DNA from: Terribium retamae
GTDB lineage: Bacteria > Pseudomonadota > Alphaproteobacteria > Rhizobiales > Rhizobiaceae
Direction: 5' to 3'
NCBI RefSeq assembly: GCF_022347545.1
Contig: NZ_JAKREW010000006.1
Coordinates: 1-64,000, forward strand
DNA length: 64,000 nt
The translations under genes and the position numbers were made by a program. The notes under the pieces were generated by a model. That model made no database searches and was not told where the DNA came from. It saw only the letters and a program-made list of their open reading frames with translations. Shown piece after piece: positions 52,305-61,411 of this stretch (position 1 is the first letter of the stretch; each line of letters begins with the position of its first letter).

Positions 52305-52900
52305 GCGCCTCGCTGATCGCACCAGTTCTGAAAGCCGAACTGTCGGCGCTCTATCGCGCTGGCGATCGCCACTATCATGGGATCACCCACATCGAAGCCC
52401 TGCTCAGCCTGCTCGACGAATACCATTCCGCCTTCTCGGATCCTGCAGCGGTCGAGGCTGCGATCTGGTTCCATGACGCGATCTACGACAGCCGCGCCAA
52501 AGACAATGAGACACGGAGTGCCGACCTCGCTCGCGAAAAACTCGCTGGGAGCGTCAGCAACGAGCGACTTGATCGCATCGCCCGCATGATCGAGGCAACC
52601 GCGACGCATACGATTCCCGATATCAAACCTGCAGCCGCGAGACGCGACGCAGCTCTGCTGCTCGACATGGATCTATCGATCCTCGGTACAGCACCGGAAA
52701 CATTCGATGCCTATGAGGCGGCGGTGCGGCGCGAATATGCCTGGGTAGAACAGCCATTGTGGATTGCCGGGCGCGGCGCTGTTCTGAAAACCTTCCTAGA
52801 GCGCGAGCATATCTTCCATACCGACATCTTTCGCGATCGCTTTGAGAAGCAAGCAAGAGAGAACCTCAGACGATCGATCGATACGCTCAGAGCCAGTTAG
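52301..52900 (+). CDS. HD-domain metal-dependent phosphohydrolase-like protein
   Basis: The 199-residue protein has the HD pattern: first His in YHGITHIEALL, the HD pair in WFHDAIYDS, and the final Asp in LLDMDLSILG. Similar proteins form the predicted metal-dependent HD superfamily. A 4-base overlap with the crotonase gene suggests joint expression, though no shared pathway is obvious. Confidence 0.85.
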   Translation: MSASLIAPVLKAELSALYRAGDRHYHGITHIEALLSLLDEYHSAFSDPAAVEAAIWFHDAIYDSRAKDNETRSADLAREKLAGSVSNERLDRIARMIEATATHTIPDIKPAAARRDAALLLDMDLSILGTAPETFDAYEAAVRREYAWVEQPLWIAGRGAVLKTFLEREHIFHTDIFRDRFEKQARENLRRSIDTLRAS

Positions 52901-52928
52901 GGATCGTGGATATTGTGAGTCGATAGGT

Positions 52929-53696
52929 TCAAAGCGGATGTTCGGCGTAGAACTCCAGAACCCGCTTCTTGAAAGTGCGGTCGCCTACCGACAGCATGTG
53001 ATCGCGTCCTTCGATGTGAAATGCCTCCGCGTTAGGCATCAGCGCTGCAAGATCGTCGGCCGAGCCTGCTATATCATCGGTCGTGCCGACCGCCACCAAC
53101 GTTGGTTGCGCGATACGCGAAACCTCGTCTTCAGAAAGCAATTCGCGGGACGTTACGATGCAGGCGGCGAGCGCCTGACGATCGCTCCTGGTCTGGTCGG
53201 CAAAGCTGCGGAACATCTTGCCACGCCTGTGCGTGATTGCGGAAGCATCGGGCGCCATGAGGGCCTCGGCGATCGGATCCCAGTCACCGACGCCATCGAC
53301 CATGCCGATGCCCAGACCACCCAGTACCAGCGTAGCGACCTTGTCAGGATCGGAAAGTGCGAGGAACGCCGATACACGCGCGCCCATCGAGTAGCCCATC
53401 ACATGAGCACGCTCTATACCCAGATGATCGAGCAGCGCTGCCGCATCCGAAGCCATCTTGTCTGGCGTGTAGTCGGCGCCCTCGTAACTCTTGGTCGAGG
53501 CGCCATGTCCACGATGGTCAAAAGCGATGGCGCGGTAGCCGGCATCGTTTAATGTCTTGAACCAGCCAGGAGACACCCAGTTGACATAGTGGCTGGAAGC
53601 AAAGCCGTGGATCATCAACACCGGATCACCATTGCCGGTAGCCGGCTGGCGATCGAGAAAGGCGAGTTCGAAGCCGTCATGGCTGAAAAACTGCAT
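52929..53696 (-). CDS. Alpha/beta hydrolase
   Basis: The 255-residue protein has the oxyanion HGFASSHYVNW, DHRGHGAST, the nucleophile elbow GYSMGA with Ser, and a late His in IEGRDHMLSVG. The substrate is unknown. It lies 15 bases downstream of the DUF192 gene on the same strand and is likely cotranscribed with it. Confidence 0.9.
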   Translation of the reverse strand: MQFFSHDGFELAFLDRQPATGNGDPVLMIHGFASSHYVNWVSPGWFKTLNDAGYRAIAFDHRGHGASTKSYEGADYTPDKMASDAAALLDHLGIERAHVMGYSMGARVSAFLALSDPDKVATLVLGGLGIGMVDGVGDWDPIAEALMAPDASAITHRRGKMFRSFADQTRSDRQALAACIVTSRELLSEDEVSRIAQPTLVAVGTTDDIAGSADDLAALMPNAEAFHIEGRDHMLSVGDRTFKKRVLEFYAEHPL

Positions 53697-53711
53697 TGAG
53701 CGGGACTACCT

Positions 53712-54209
53712 TCAGTTGACGCCTGAGACGGCATTGACGGCTGGATGCTTCACCAGATCGCCTTCCTTGATGTTTTCGCGCGCAGCCGTGCCCGCCTTCA
53801 GCTCCAGGACGAAACGCACGGGCTGGTCGGGCGCGATAACGGCTTCCGAATGCGGTGCACCCTGGCGGATCGCCTTGATGTGGCCATCCTGGCCGATGAA
53901 CAGCAGATCGAGCGCCATCGGCGTGTTCTTCATCCAGAAGCCCACCCCTTGCGTCTGAGGGAACACGAACAGCATGCCGCGATCGTCCGGCATGGTCTCG
54001 CGGAACATCAATCCGGCTTCGCGTTCACCTCCGTCATCGGCAATCTCTATCTGGAAAGCACGGTCACCCTTGGCTGTCACCGCCACCAGTGGCGCAGGGT
54101 CGACGGGCAACATCATCGCCTGCCCTTCCGCAGCCAAGGACTTCCCGGCGACAAGACAGGCGATGGCAACGACAGCGAAGAGGAATTGCCGTAGCGAAAA
54201 TCGAACCAT
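53712..54209 (-). CDS. DUF192 domain secreted protein
   Basis: The 165-residue protein has a signal peptide (hydrophobic FLFAVVAIACLVAGKSLAAE) and a DUF192 domain with FQIEIADDGGEREAGLMFRETMPDDRGMLFVF, FWMKNTPMALDLLFI and a C-terminal IKEGDLV. The family is widespread and of unknown function. AAGGA lies 6 bases before the ATG at 54209; upstream extension to 54245 is not needed. Confidence 0.9.
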   Translation of the reverse strand: MVRFSLRQFLFAVVAIACLVAGKSLAAEGQAMMLPVDPAPLVAVTAKGDRAFQIEIADDGGEREAGLMFRETMPDDRGMLFVFPQTQGVGFWMKNTPMALDLLFIGQDGHIKAIRQGAPHSEAVIAPDQPVRFVLELKAGTAARENIKEGDLVKHPAVNAVSGVN

Positions 54210-54358
54210 TTCCAATCCTTGCGCGAGTCCGCTCCACAGCTTCACCCTAGACGGCTCGCAAACCTGCGCAAGCGTGTTGCAACGTGGTGCGAGACAAGCA
54301 GGAATAACTAAATATGATAAGTTGTCGGCAGTTCATGGTCATCGAGACCAGCAAGACA

Positions 54359-54388
54359 ACAAAAAAGCCGCGCGGGCGCGGCCTCTAG
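54359..54388 (-). terminator. Rho-independent terminator of the cold-shock gene
   Basis: On the minus strand GGCCGCGCCCGCGCGGC is followed by a T6 tract. It lies about 20 bases after the stop at 54406. Confidence 0.8.
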
Positions 54389-54405
54389 CCCTGATTGCCT
54401 TGCGT

Positions 54406-54999
54406 TCAGTGGGCGACCGGCAATGTTCCCATGTCCGGATGAATTTCGGCGGCCATCAAGCCTTTGTCACCACGGCCGAAGCGCACGAGTACCACTTGGC
54501 CGGGTCTCAATTCCGTCACTCCGTAGCGGCGCAACGTTTCCATGTGCACGAAAATGTCCTCGGTGCCCTCGCCCCGGGTCAGGAAACCGAAACCTTTGGT
54601 GCGGTTGAACCACTTGACCAGAGCCCGCTCAAGGCCACTTTCAGGTGTCACCGTAGCGTGCGTGCGCTGTTCCTGCTGTTCCGCTGGGTGGACCGCAGTA
54701 GAGGTGTCCATCGACAGAACGCGGAAAGCCTGAAGGCCACGGTCGCCCTGCTTGACGAGGCACACCACGCGCGCGCCTTCCAGCGCGGTCTGGAAGCCAT
54801 CACGCCGCAGGCAAGTCACATGCAGCAGGATATCGCCGGAAACGCCATCGTCTGGAAGAATGAAGCCGTAACCTTTGGCGACGTCGAACCACTTGATCGC
54901 ACCGGAAACCTCCTGCAGATCCGTGGACTCGCCGATTTCGTCATGACCAGCGGTACTGCGGAGCATATCCCGCCCGGTCAGAGAGGCTTTTTCCCCCAT
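54406..54999 (-). CDS. Tandem cold-shock-domain protein
   Basis: The 197-residue protein has two cold-shock domains: the first begins about residue 32 ([30 protein letters not shown]) and the second at about 122 ([32 protein letters not shown]). RNP1 and RNP2 motifs bind single-stranded nucleic acid. Double-CSD proteins are common in alphaproteobacteria. The ATG at 54999 (MGEKASL) fits; a frame to 55077 adds residues with no family support. Confidence 0.93.
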   Translation of the reverse strand: MGEKASLTGRDMLRSTAGHDEIGESTDLQEVSGAIKWFDVAKGYGFILPDDGVSGDILLHVTCLRRDGFQTALEGARVVCLVKQGDRGLQAFRVLSMDTSTAVHPAEQQEQRTHATVTPESGLERALVKWFNRTKGFGFLTRGEGTEDIFVHMETLRRYGVTELRPGQVVLVRFGRGDKGLMAAEIHPDMGTLPVAH

Positions 55000-55236
55000 C
55001 AGAACGCCCCCTTTCTCCGAAACTGCCGCAACTGATTCTTTATATGAGATTAACACTTGGCCTTCCGGGGTGTGCAAGACCTGACGTGCCTTTTTTCACC
55101 GTGACATACAGAGATATATTCAGCCGGCCTAATAAAAACGTCACCTGCCGAGGCCGTTCCGTCTTTTCGGTGTTTCAGCGTTGCGACCCGGAACTGAGCC
55201 CCCTATGTTGCGCCCACCCAAGGCTGGAGACGAAAA

Positions 55237-55677
55237 ATGCGCTATCTGCACACGATGGTCCGCGTGACCAATGTCGATGAATCCCTCGATTTTTACTGCA
55301 ATAAGCTCGGCCTCAAGGAAGTCCGCCGCATCGAAAACGAGCAAGGCCGGTTCACCTTGATCTTCCTCGCTGCGTCCGAGGATGAGAAGAGCGGCGTCGA
55401 AGCACGCGCACCGCTGATCGAGCTGACCTACAATTGGGATCCCGAAGAATATAAGGGCGGCCGCAATTTCGGCCACCTCGCCTATGAAGTCGACGACATC
55501 TACGCGACCTGTCAGCGCCTGCAGGAACAGGGCGTGGTCATCAACCGCCCGCCACGTGACGGCTACATGGCTTTCATCAAGTCGCCCGACGGCATCTCGA
55601 TCGAGCTTCTGCAGAAGGGCGCCGCCAAGGAAAAGGCGGAACCCTGGGCCTCCATGGCCAATACCGGCACCTGGTGA
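55237..55677 (+). CDS. gloA: Lactoylglutathione lyase (glyoxalase I)
   Basis: The 146-residue protein has the glyoxalase fold with the metal ligands visible as His5 (YLHTMVRV), Glu (LIELTYNW), His (NFGHLAYEV) and Glu (SIELLQ). It converts the methylglyoxal-glutathione adduct to S-lactoylglutathione. GGAG lies 7 bases before the ATG. The length is slightly longer than E. coli GloA because of a C-terminal tail. Confidence 0.96.
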   Translation: MRYLHTMVRVTNVDESLDFYCNKLGLKEVRRIENEQGRFTLIFLAASEDEKSGVEARAPLIELTYNWDPEEYKGGRNFGHLAYEVDDIYATCQRLQEQGVVINRPPRDGYMAFIKSPDGISIELLQKGAAKEKAEPWASMANTGTW

Positions 55678-55791
55678 TTTCGGAACGAGCGGAACCACCG
55701 CCGCCTAACTTCTCGCGGGCACGGCCTCTATGAACCGGCCCGCTCCCTTCAGCCAGCACGACGCCAGCCAGACAGCCGAACGGAGAATTCC

Positions 55792-56082
55792 ATGTCGACC
55801 AGCAATGCCGACGTCGCTACCGAACATGCCAGCCGCTATCTGCAGCAGCTCTGCAAGCACTGGGCACACAAGTTTCCCGTCACTTTCGATCCGAAACACG
55901 GGGAAATCGAACTGACCATCGGCCGCACCATAATGGACGCCGATGCGACCGCGCTGCACATAGCCTTGACGGCAGGCGACGCCGCCCAAATGGAACAGCT
56001 TGAACGCGTCGTGGAAGACCACATCAAACGGTTCGCCTTCCGCGAGGAGCTGATCTTCAGCTGGCAGCGCCCGGCAGCTTGA
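55792..56082 (+). CDS. DUF2218 domain-containing protein
   Basis: The 96-residue protein matches DUF2218: SRYLQQLCKHWAHKFPVTFD, then a strand-rich middle with ELTIGRT and a C-terminal VVEDHIKRFAFREELIFSW. Members often follow siderophore-interacting genes, but here it is alone. Function unknown. GGAGA precedes the ATG. Confidence 0.9.
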   Translation: MSTSNADVATEHASRYLQQLCKHWAHKFPVTFDPKHGEIELTIGRTIMDADATALHIALTAGDAAQMEQLERVVEDHIKRFAFREELIFSWQRPAA

Positions 56083-56084
56083 TC

Positions 56085-56633
56085 TCAGCGCGTCGGACCG
56101 ATCATCTCGGCGAGCGCAAGAACGCTTCGCCAGTTGCGCATGGTACCCGGCACTTTCAGCGTGCGTGGCAGGATTTCGGCGAATTTTGATTTGCCCAATC
56201 CATCCGGTGCATGCAGGTAAAGGATATCGCCTTTGACCTCGAAGCGCTCTGGTCCGGTGCATCTTTCTGCGAGCCTGCCGATTTCATCGGACGTCGGTTC
56301 GCGCTCAAGCGTCATCGCGTGCAATTTGGTCGGAGCTTCCGCAATCTCGGGATAAGGATTATCCGCAACCAGCCGCGCGAACCAGGCGGCATCACGCACC
56401 ATGATACGGGAGTGAAAACCCCAGCGCTTTTCGAACGCCTCTTCCAACGTCTGGGTAAGCGCCGCAATGTCAGTCTGCGCCGAGCGGAAGACCACATTGC
56501 CGCTTTGCACATAGCTTGCAACATCCGTGAAACCGAGCTCTTCGAAAAAAGCGCGCAGTTCGGCCATCTTGACGATGCGGTTGCCGCCGACATTGATGCC
56601 GGAAAACAGCGCTACGAAACCATTCTCGCTCAT
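56085..56633 (-). CDS. DUF1697 domain-containing protein
   Basis: The 182-residue protein matches DUF1697: ALFSGINVGGNRIVKMAELRAFFEELGF, YVQSGNVVF, then a second half ending SKFAEILPRTLKVPGTMRNW. The function is unknown. It overlaps the ilvA stop by ATGA, so it is translationally coupled to ilvA. Confidence 0.92.
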   Translation of the reverse strand: MSENGFVALFSGINVGGNRIVKMAELRAFFEELGFTDVASYVQSGNVVFRSAQTDIAALTQTLEEAFEKRWGFHSRIMVRDAAWFARLVADNPYPEIAEAPTKLHAMTLEREPTSDEIGRLAERCTGPERFEVKGDILYLHAPDGLGKSKFAEILPRTLKVPGTMRNWRSVLALAEMIGPTR

Positions 56634-57886
56634 ATAATGAAGCCTGCCAGCGTCTCGTTGTCGGTGATGTCCTGATACTGCACGCCATGTGAATCGAAAT
56701 TGGCGATCAGCAGATCGAAATTTCGGCGATCCTTGGTTTCGATGCCGATCAGCACAGAACCGAAATTGCGCGCCGATTTCTTCAGATATTCGAAGCGGGC
56801 GATATCATCGTCTGGTCCCAGCATTTCGAGAAAATCACGCAATGCACCGGGCCGCTGCGGGAAGCGGATGATGAAATATTTCTTCAATCCCTCGAAACGG
56901 AGAGCCCGCTCCTTGACGTCGGGCAGCCGCTCGAAGTCGAAATTGCCGCCCGACACCACGGCCACGACCGTCTTGCCCCTGATTTCCCTGCGGGGAAAAT
57001 CCTTCAGAGCATCGATCGCCAACGCGCCTGCGGGCTCCAGCACCACACCTTCGACGTTCAACATTTCGACCATGGTAGCGCAGAGGCGGTTCTCCGGGAC
57101 CAGCCGCACATCGCCCTCAGAAAATCCCTTCAGATTGCGGAGCGGTTCGCGGCCAATCTCGGCAACCGCGGCGCCGTCGACAAAATTGTCGACCTTCGCG
57201 AGCTTTACGCGCTTGCCAGAAGCGAGGCTTTCCTTGAGGCTCGGCGCGCCGGCAGGTTCGCAGAAGACAAAGCGTGGCGTCCTGCCCGCTTGTGCGAAAT
57301 AGTGCGTGACACCTGCCGCCAGTCCGCCGCCGCCCACCGGCAGCATGACGATATCGGGTAGCCGTGCGCCTGGCATTTGGTCGGCAATCTCGTAAGCGAC
57401 CGTCGCCTGCCCCTCGATAATATCCTTGTGGTCGAAGGGCGGCACCATGTGCGCGCCGCTTTGTTCGGTGAATTCGAAAGCGGCTTGGTAGCACTCATCG
57501 AAGAAGTCGCCGATCAGCCGGATCTCGACGAAGTCGCCACCGAACAGCCGCGTCTTGTCGATCTTCTGCTGCGGCGTCGTCACCGGCATGAAGACGACGC
57601 CCTTGCGCCCAAAGTGCCGGCAAACGAAAGCAAAGCCCTGGGCGTGGTTACCCGCCGAGGCGCAGACGAACAGTTCGGCTTCGTTGCCCTCCGCCAGCGT
57701 CTTACGGAAGAAATTGAAGGCACCCCTGATCTTGTAGGAGCGCACCGGCGTCAGATCCTCGCGCTTTAGAAGCACGCGCGCGCCGTATTTGCGCGATAGA
57801 TAATCATTCTCCTGCAAGGGCGTCTCGGGGAAGATCTGGCGCACCGCAGCAGCTGCGTTGGCAACCCGATCGACAAAGCTGGTCAT
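56630..57886 (-). CDS. ilvA: Threonine dehydratase (biosynthetic type)
   Basis: The 418-residue PLP enzyme has the cofactor Lys52 in SYKIRGAFN, the SAGNHAQGFA loop, PVGGGGLAAGV and a single C-terminal ACT-like domain (about 340-415: FIIRFPQRPGALRDFLEML). It deaminates threonine to 2-oxobutanoate for isoleucine synthesis. It is of the short, one-ACT type. The ATG at 57886 (MTSFVDRV) is preferred to a start at 57931 outside the family. Confidence 0.93.
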   Translation of the reverse strand: MTSFVDRVANAAAAVRQIFPETPLQENDYLSRKYGARVLLKREDLTPVRSYKIRGAFNFFRKTLAEGNEAELFVCASAGNHAQGFAFVCRHFGRKGVVFMPVTTPQQKIDKTRLFGGDFVEIRLIGDFFDECYQAAFEFTEQSGAHMVPPFDHKDIIEGQATVAYEIADQMPGARLPDIVMLPVGGGGLAAGVTHYFAQAGRTPRFVFCEPAGAPSLKESLASGKRVKLAKVDNFVDGAAVAEIGREPLRNLKGFSEGDVRLVPENRLCATMVEMLNVEGVVLEPAGALAIDALKDFPRREIRGKTVVAVVSGGNFDFERLPDVKERALRFEGLKKYFIIRFPQRPGALRDFLEMLGPDDDIARFEYLKKSARNFGSVLIGIETKDRRNFDLLIANFDSHGVQYQDITDNETLAGFII

Positions 57887-58083
57887 GAGGCAAGCCCTTG
57901 TAGAAATTACAGCAATCGTTCCTGACGCCATTTTGGCTTTGACGCAACACCTTGCACCCGACGGACACCCCGCAGCGCAACTTTCGTGGTGAAGGACTTA
58001 CTTTAGCCGCACTTCGCCTGTCCGGAGACTGCTTTCAAAAGAGTAAACCGGCTGGAGTCGGATTTAGCAGGGCTGGACGTATC

Positions 58084-59160
58084 GTGCGTTTGAGAAGGTT
58101 CTTGATCGTTGCGTTGACGCTTGTTGCCGCCGGCTGTGCCAGCCAGGGGCCGCAGGAGGTTCTGGGCAGCGCCATGGTGACAGCCGCGGTTTCCGACATC
58201 GTCGGCAATCACGCGATCTTCATCACCACCACCCGCAAACGTTCCGACGATCCCAACCAGGGCTTCGACGGCGACCGTTCTTCGACGCTGAACTATGCGC
58301 GCGTCAACGTCACCGTGCCAAAGATCCACCAGGTCGGTCAGATCGAGCGTAAAAGCCGTGGCAGATCCGATGATCCGTCAAAATATTTCATGGCTTCCCA
58401 GATGGTCGGCTATGACACCGAGCCGAAGTTTGAAGCCGCGCTCAATGCCGACATCGCGGCCCGCGGCGGCCGCGCCATGGTGTTCGTGCATGGCTACAAC
58501 ACCTCTTTCGACGATGGCGTTTACAGGTTGGCGCAGATCGTCAACGATTCCGGCTATCCCGGCACGCCGGTCCTGTTCTCCTGGGCTTCCGGCGCTTCGA
58601 CGACGGGCTATGTCTATGATCGCGAAAGCGCCAGCGTCGCCCGCGACCAGCTCGAAGTGACTTTGCGTACACTGGCTCGTTCGGGGGCACGACGCATCGA
58701 CATCGTGGCGCATTCCATGGGTACATGGGTGACGATGGAAGCGTTGCGCCAACTCGCAATCACCGGCGACCGCAACCTGAACGGGAAGCTGGGCGATGTC
58801 GTACTCGCCTCGCCAGATATCGACGTCGACGTGTTCAAGAGCCAGATGCGCCGCTACGGCAAGCCTGACAAGCCATTCATCGTACTTCTGTCCGACGACG
58901 ACCGCGCGCTGCGATTGTCCGGCATGATTGCCGGCTCGCGACCGCGCCTAGGCGACTACAAGGATGCTGCCGAGCTTGCCGACTATGGCGTGACCGTTGT
59001 CGACCTGTCATCCAAGTCCGGTACGGACAGGTTCAACCACAACAAGTTCGCTGACAATCCCGAGATGATCAAACTGCTTGGCCAGCGCCTGCGCGAGGAC
59101 GATGGCTACGCCAGTGATCGTTCGGTCACAGACCGTATGAAGCAGCTCGGCATGATGTGA
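58084..59160 (+). CDS. Alpha/beta hydrolase lipoprotein (DUF900), copy 1
   Basis: The 358-residue lipoprotein has a signal peptide with lipobox VAAGC (Cys18) from a GTG start, then the DUF900 hydrolase domain: FVHGYNTSFDDGVYRLAQI, the nucleophile elbow in IVAHSMGTWV, LASPDIDVDVFKSQM, and a C-terminal His segment (FNHNKFADN). It is followed 94 bases later by a close paralog. The substrate is unknown. A TTG at 57952 would bury the lipobox. Confidence 0.9.
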   Translation: MRLRRFLIVALTLVAAGCASQGPQEVLGSAMVTAAVSDIVGNHAIFITTTRKRSDDPNQGFDGDRSSTLNYARVNVTVPKIHQVGQIERKSRGRSDDPSKYFMASQMVGYDTEPKFEAALNADIAARGGRAMVFVHGYNTSFDDGVYRLAQIVNDSGYPGTPVLFSWASGASTTGYVYDRESASVARDQLEVTLRTLARSGARRIDIVAHSMGTWVTMEALRQLAITGDRNLNGKLGDVVLASPDIDVDVFKSQMRRYGKPDKPFIVLLSDDDRALRLSGMIAGSRPRLGDYKDAAELADYGVTVVDLSSKSGTDRFNHNKFADNPEMIKLLGQRLREDDGYASDRSVTDRMKQLGMM

Positions 59161-59254
59161 GCTGCGGCTCAATTGATCTGGACGGGGGCGGATTCTGCCT
59201 CTATTCGAAGTCGGAAGCGCCACCCTTGGGCGAGAAGGCATCGGGAGCGGCTTG

Positions 59255-60418
59255 ATGCGCTGGAAGGCATTGTTCGTTGTCGCCGTCGCGCTTTCGGTTA
59301 CCGGTTGCGCCGGGTCCAATTCGCACGATCTTCTCAACAAGACTGCGATCGAAGCGCCGGCTTCGGCGATCGCTGCCACGCACGACATCTATGTCGCGAC
59401 CACACGTCAGGCGGCAAAAATCGAGCCGCGCCAGGTATTTGCCAGTGAACGCTCATTGCGCACGCAATATGCCCGCATCGACGTTTCCGTACCGAAGATC
59501 CATCAAGTGGGTCAGATCGAACGGGCGAGAGGCCGCGCCCAGAGCAATCCAGCCAAGCACTTCACCGCAACGCGCGCGACGCTCTACGGCAACGCCAAGG
59601 AGTTCGAGCATGCTGTGAGCACCGACATCGCAGGCGGTGATGGACGCGTGCTTGTCTTCGTGCATGGTTACAACAATGGTTTCGACGATGGTGTCTTTCG
59701 TTTGACGCAGATCGTGCAGGACACCGACTATCCAGGCACACCGGTGCTGTTCTCCTGGGCCTCTGCCGGCAAGACCACCGGCTACATCTACGATAAGGAG
59801 AGCGCCAACGCCGCACGCGACGATCTTGAGGCAACGCTGCGGCTCCTGGCCAAAACCAAAGCCAAGAGCATCGATATCATCGCGCATTCCATGGGCAACT
59901 GGGTGGCAATGGAGGCTTTGCGGCAGTTGGCAATCACCGGCGACCGCGACCTGTCCGGCAAGCTCGGCTATGTGGTGCTCGCCTCACCGGACATCGATGT
60001 CGACGTGTTCAAGAAGCAGATGATGCGCTACGGCAAGCCGGACCGGCCCTTCACTGTGCTCCTGTCGGCCGACGATCGCGCGTTGCAGCTTTCTTCTTTC
60101 ATTTCCGGGGCCAAACCCCGTGTCGGTGATTACGGCAACGCCTCCGATCTTGCTCAGTATGGCGTCACGGTCGTCGACCTGACCAAGACCACTAGCGGTG
60201 ACAGACTGAATCACGCCAAATTCGCCGATAACCCGCTTCTGGTGCAGTTGCTGGGCAAGCAACTTCAGACGCCGGCAGCGCTCGCGGCGGCCGAGCCGGC
60301 GAGCAATCAGCCAATCGAACAGCTGGGCACCGGCCTTGGCCAAGCCGTCGGTTCCGTAGCCGAAATCGTCATCACCACGCCGTTCAAGGTGCTGACAGTC
60401 GTCACAGGCGGGCAATAG
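59255..60418 (+). CDS. Alpha/beta hydrolase lipoprotein (DUF900), copy 2
   Basis: The 387-residue paralog has lipobox SVTGC (Cys18), FVHGYNNGFDDGVFRLTQI, IIAHSMGNWV and ASPDIDVDVFKKQMM. Many blocks are shared with copy 1 (for example TVPKIHQVGQIER / SVPKIHQVGQIER). Its C-terminal about 50 residues are extra and Ala/Gln-rich, ending in a hydrophobic patch VAEIVITTPFKVLTVV. GGGAG lies 7 bases before the ATG at 59255. Confidence 0.9.
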   Translation: MRWKALFVVAVALSVTGCAGSNSHDLLNKTAIEAPASAIAATHDIYVATTRQAAKIEPRQVFASERSLRTQYARIDVSVPKIHQVGQIERARGRAQSNPAKHFTATRATLYGNAKEFEHAVSTDIAGGDGRVLVFVHGYNNGFDDGVFRLTQIVQDTDYPGTPVLFSWASAGKTTGYIYDKESANAARDDLEATLRLLAKTKAKSIDIIAHSMGNWVAMEALRQLAITGDRDLSGKLGYVVLASPDIDVDVFKKQMMRYGKPDRPFTVLLSADDRALQLSSFISGAKPRVGDYGNASDLAQYGVTVVDLTKTTSGDRLNHAKFADNPLLVQLLGKQLQTPAALAAAEPASNQPIEQLGTGLGQAVGSVAEIVITTPFKVLTVVTGGQ

Positions 60419-60438
60419 GCGCCTGCGAAGGGCAAGAG

Positions 60439-61308
60439 CTAGCGGAAAGACAGATATGGCTGTTCAGAAACAACGGCCGTCACAAAATCCATCACCGCGC
60501 GCACCGCGGGCATTTTGCGCAAGTCACTGTGAACCGCCAGCCAAACGTCACGTGCGAAGGATGGAGCATCCTTTTCGACCCTGATCAGGTCACCATCTTG
60601 CTCCCCGATGAAACAAGGCAGACTGGCAACACCTAAACCAGCCTTGACGGCAATAAGGTGCTCGCTGGAATGGGTCAGCTCGCACACCACGGGTCGGTCA
60701 CCAACGATGCCGAGCAGCCACGACTGCGCCGGTGTATGAGCATAGGTCGCATCCCAGACTATGAATTCCCAACGCTCCGGGGCGGCAAGATGGGCATAGG
60801 ATCGGTGCGCGTAGAGGCCGAAGGGCATCGTGCCGATCTTTCGCGTCACGCTGCTGGCTTCGTCGGGCTTCACGAACCGCACTGCGACGTCGGCTTCACG
60901 TCGCGCAAGCGAAACGCGTTGAGGTTGCGCCGACATGGAAAGCCTGATGTCAGGATGTTCCGCCCTGAAGCGCGCCAGATGTGATGTGAGAAGATGCGTG
61001 ACGAGAACGGGCGGAGCACTGAGCGCGATCCGCTCGACAAGCGGCGCCTGAGCGGCTTTAGCCAGCCGGGCGATGCCGTCTGCCGCGCTCTCCATTTCCA
61101 GAGCCCTTTCGAACACTTGCCGGCCCAGCGAGGTCAGGCGGCTGGATCGCGGCAGACGATCGATGAGCCTCACCTCGAGTGCTGCCTCCAGCGACGCAAG
61201 CCGCCGACTTACTGTGGCGTGGTCCACCTTCAAGTAGCGGGCTGCCCCAGATAGCGTCCCCTCCTGTGCGACAGCGAGGAAATGCCGGACGTCTTCCCAA
61301 TCGATCAT
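60439..61308 (-). CDS. LysR family transcriptional regulator
   Basis: The 289-residue protein has an N-terminal LysR HTH (MIDWEDVRHFLAVAQEGTLS, VDHATVSRRLASLE) and the C-terminal substrate domain with ALSAPPVLV and DVAVRFVKPDEA. It is divergent from a Gfo/Idh/MocA oxidoreductase gene, which it probably controls. Subtype looks like the HTH of oxidative and sugar-acid regulators, but ligand is unknown. Confidence 0.92.
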   Translation of the reverse strand: MIDWEDVRHFLAVAQEGTLSGAARYLKVDHATVSRRLASLEAALEVRLIDRLPRSSRLTSLGRQVFERALEMESAADGIARLAKAAQAPLVERIALSAPPVLVTHLLTSHLARFRAEHPDIRLSMSAQPQRVSLARREADVAVRFVKPDEASSVTRKIGTMPFGLYAHRSYAHLAAPERWEFIVWDATYAHTPAQSWLLGIVGDRPVVCELTHSSEHLIAVKAGLGVASLPCFIGEQDGDLIRVEKDAPSFARDVWLAVHSDLRKMPAVRAVMDFVTAVVSEQPYLSFR

Positions 61309-61339
61309 CTGTGCAAATTCTCAAGGTTGATCTGCGGAT

Positions 61340-61356
61340 ATGCCGAATTTTCGCAT
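61340..61356. promoter_or_regulatory. Candidate LysR site between divergent genes
   Basis: ATGC (61340-61343) and GCAT (61353-61356) flank CGAATTTTC and form a short interrupted dyad in the 103-base divergent region. LysR proteins bind such A/T-centred dyads. Only the pattern is seen. Confidence 0.3.
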
Positions 61357-61411
61357 GGTATGCACCGATGTACTTTCGGTCACCAGAAAAATACGAAATG
61401 AGGATCGCGAC

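Noticed and set aside
57952..58083. TTG start for the first DUF900 lipoprotein
   Set aside because: It would place 44 polar residues before the lipobox; GTG at 58084 gives a normal lipoprotein signal.
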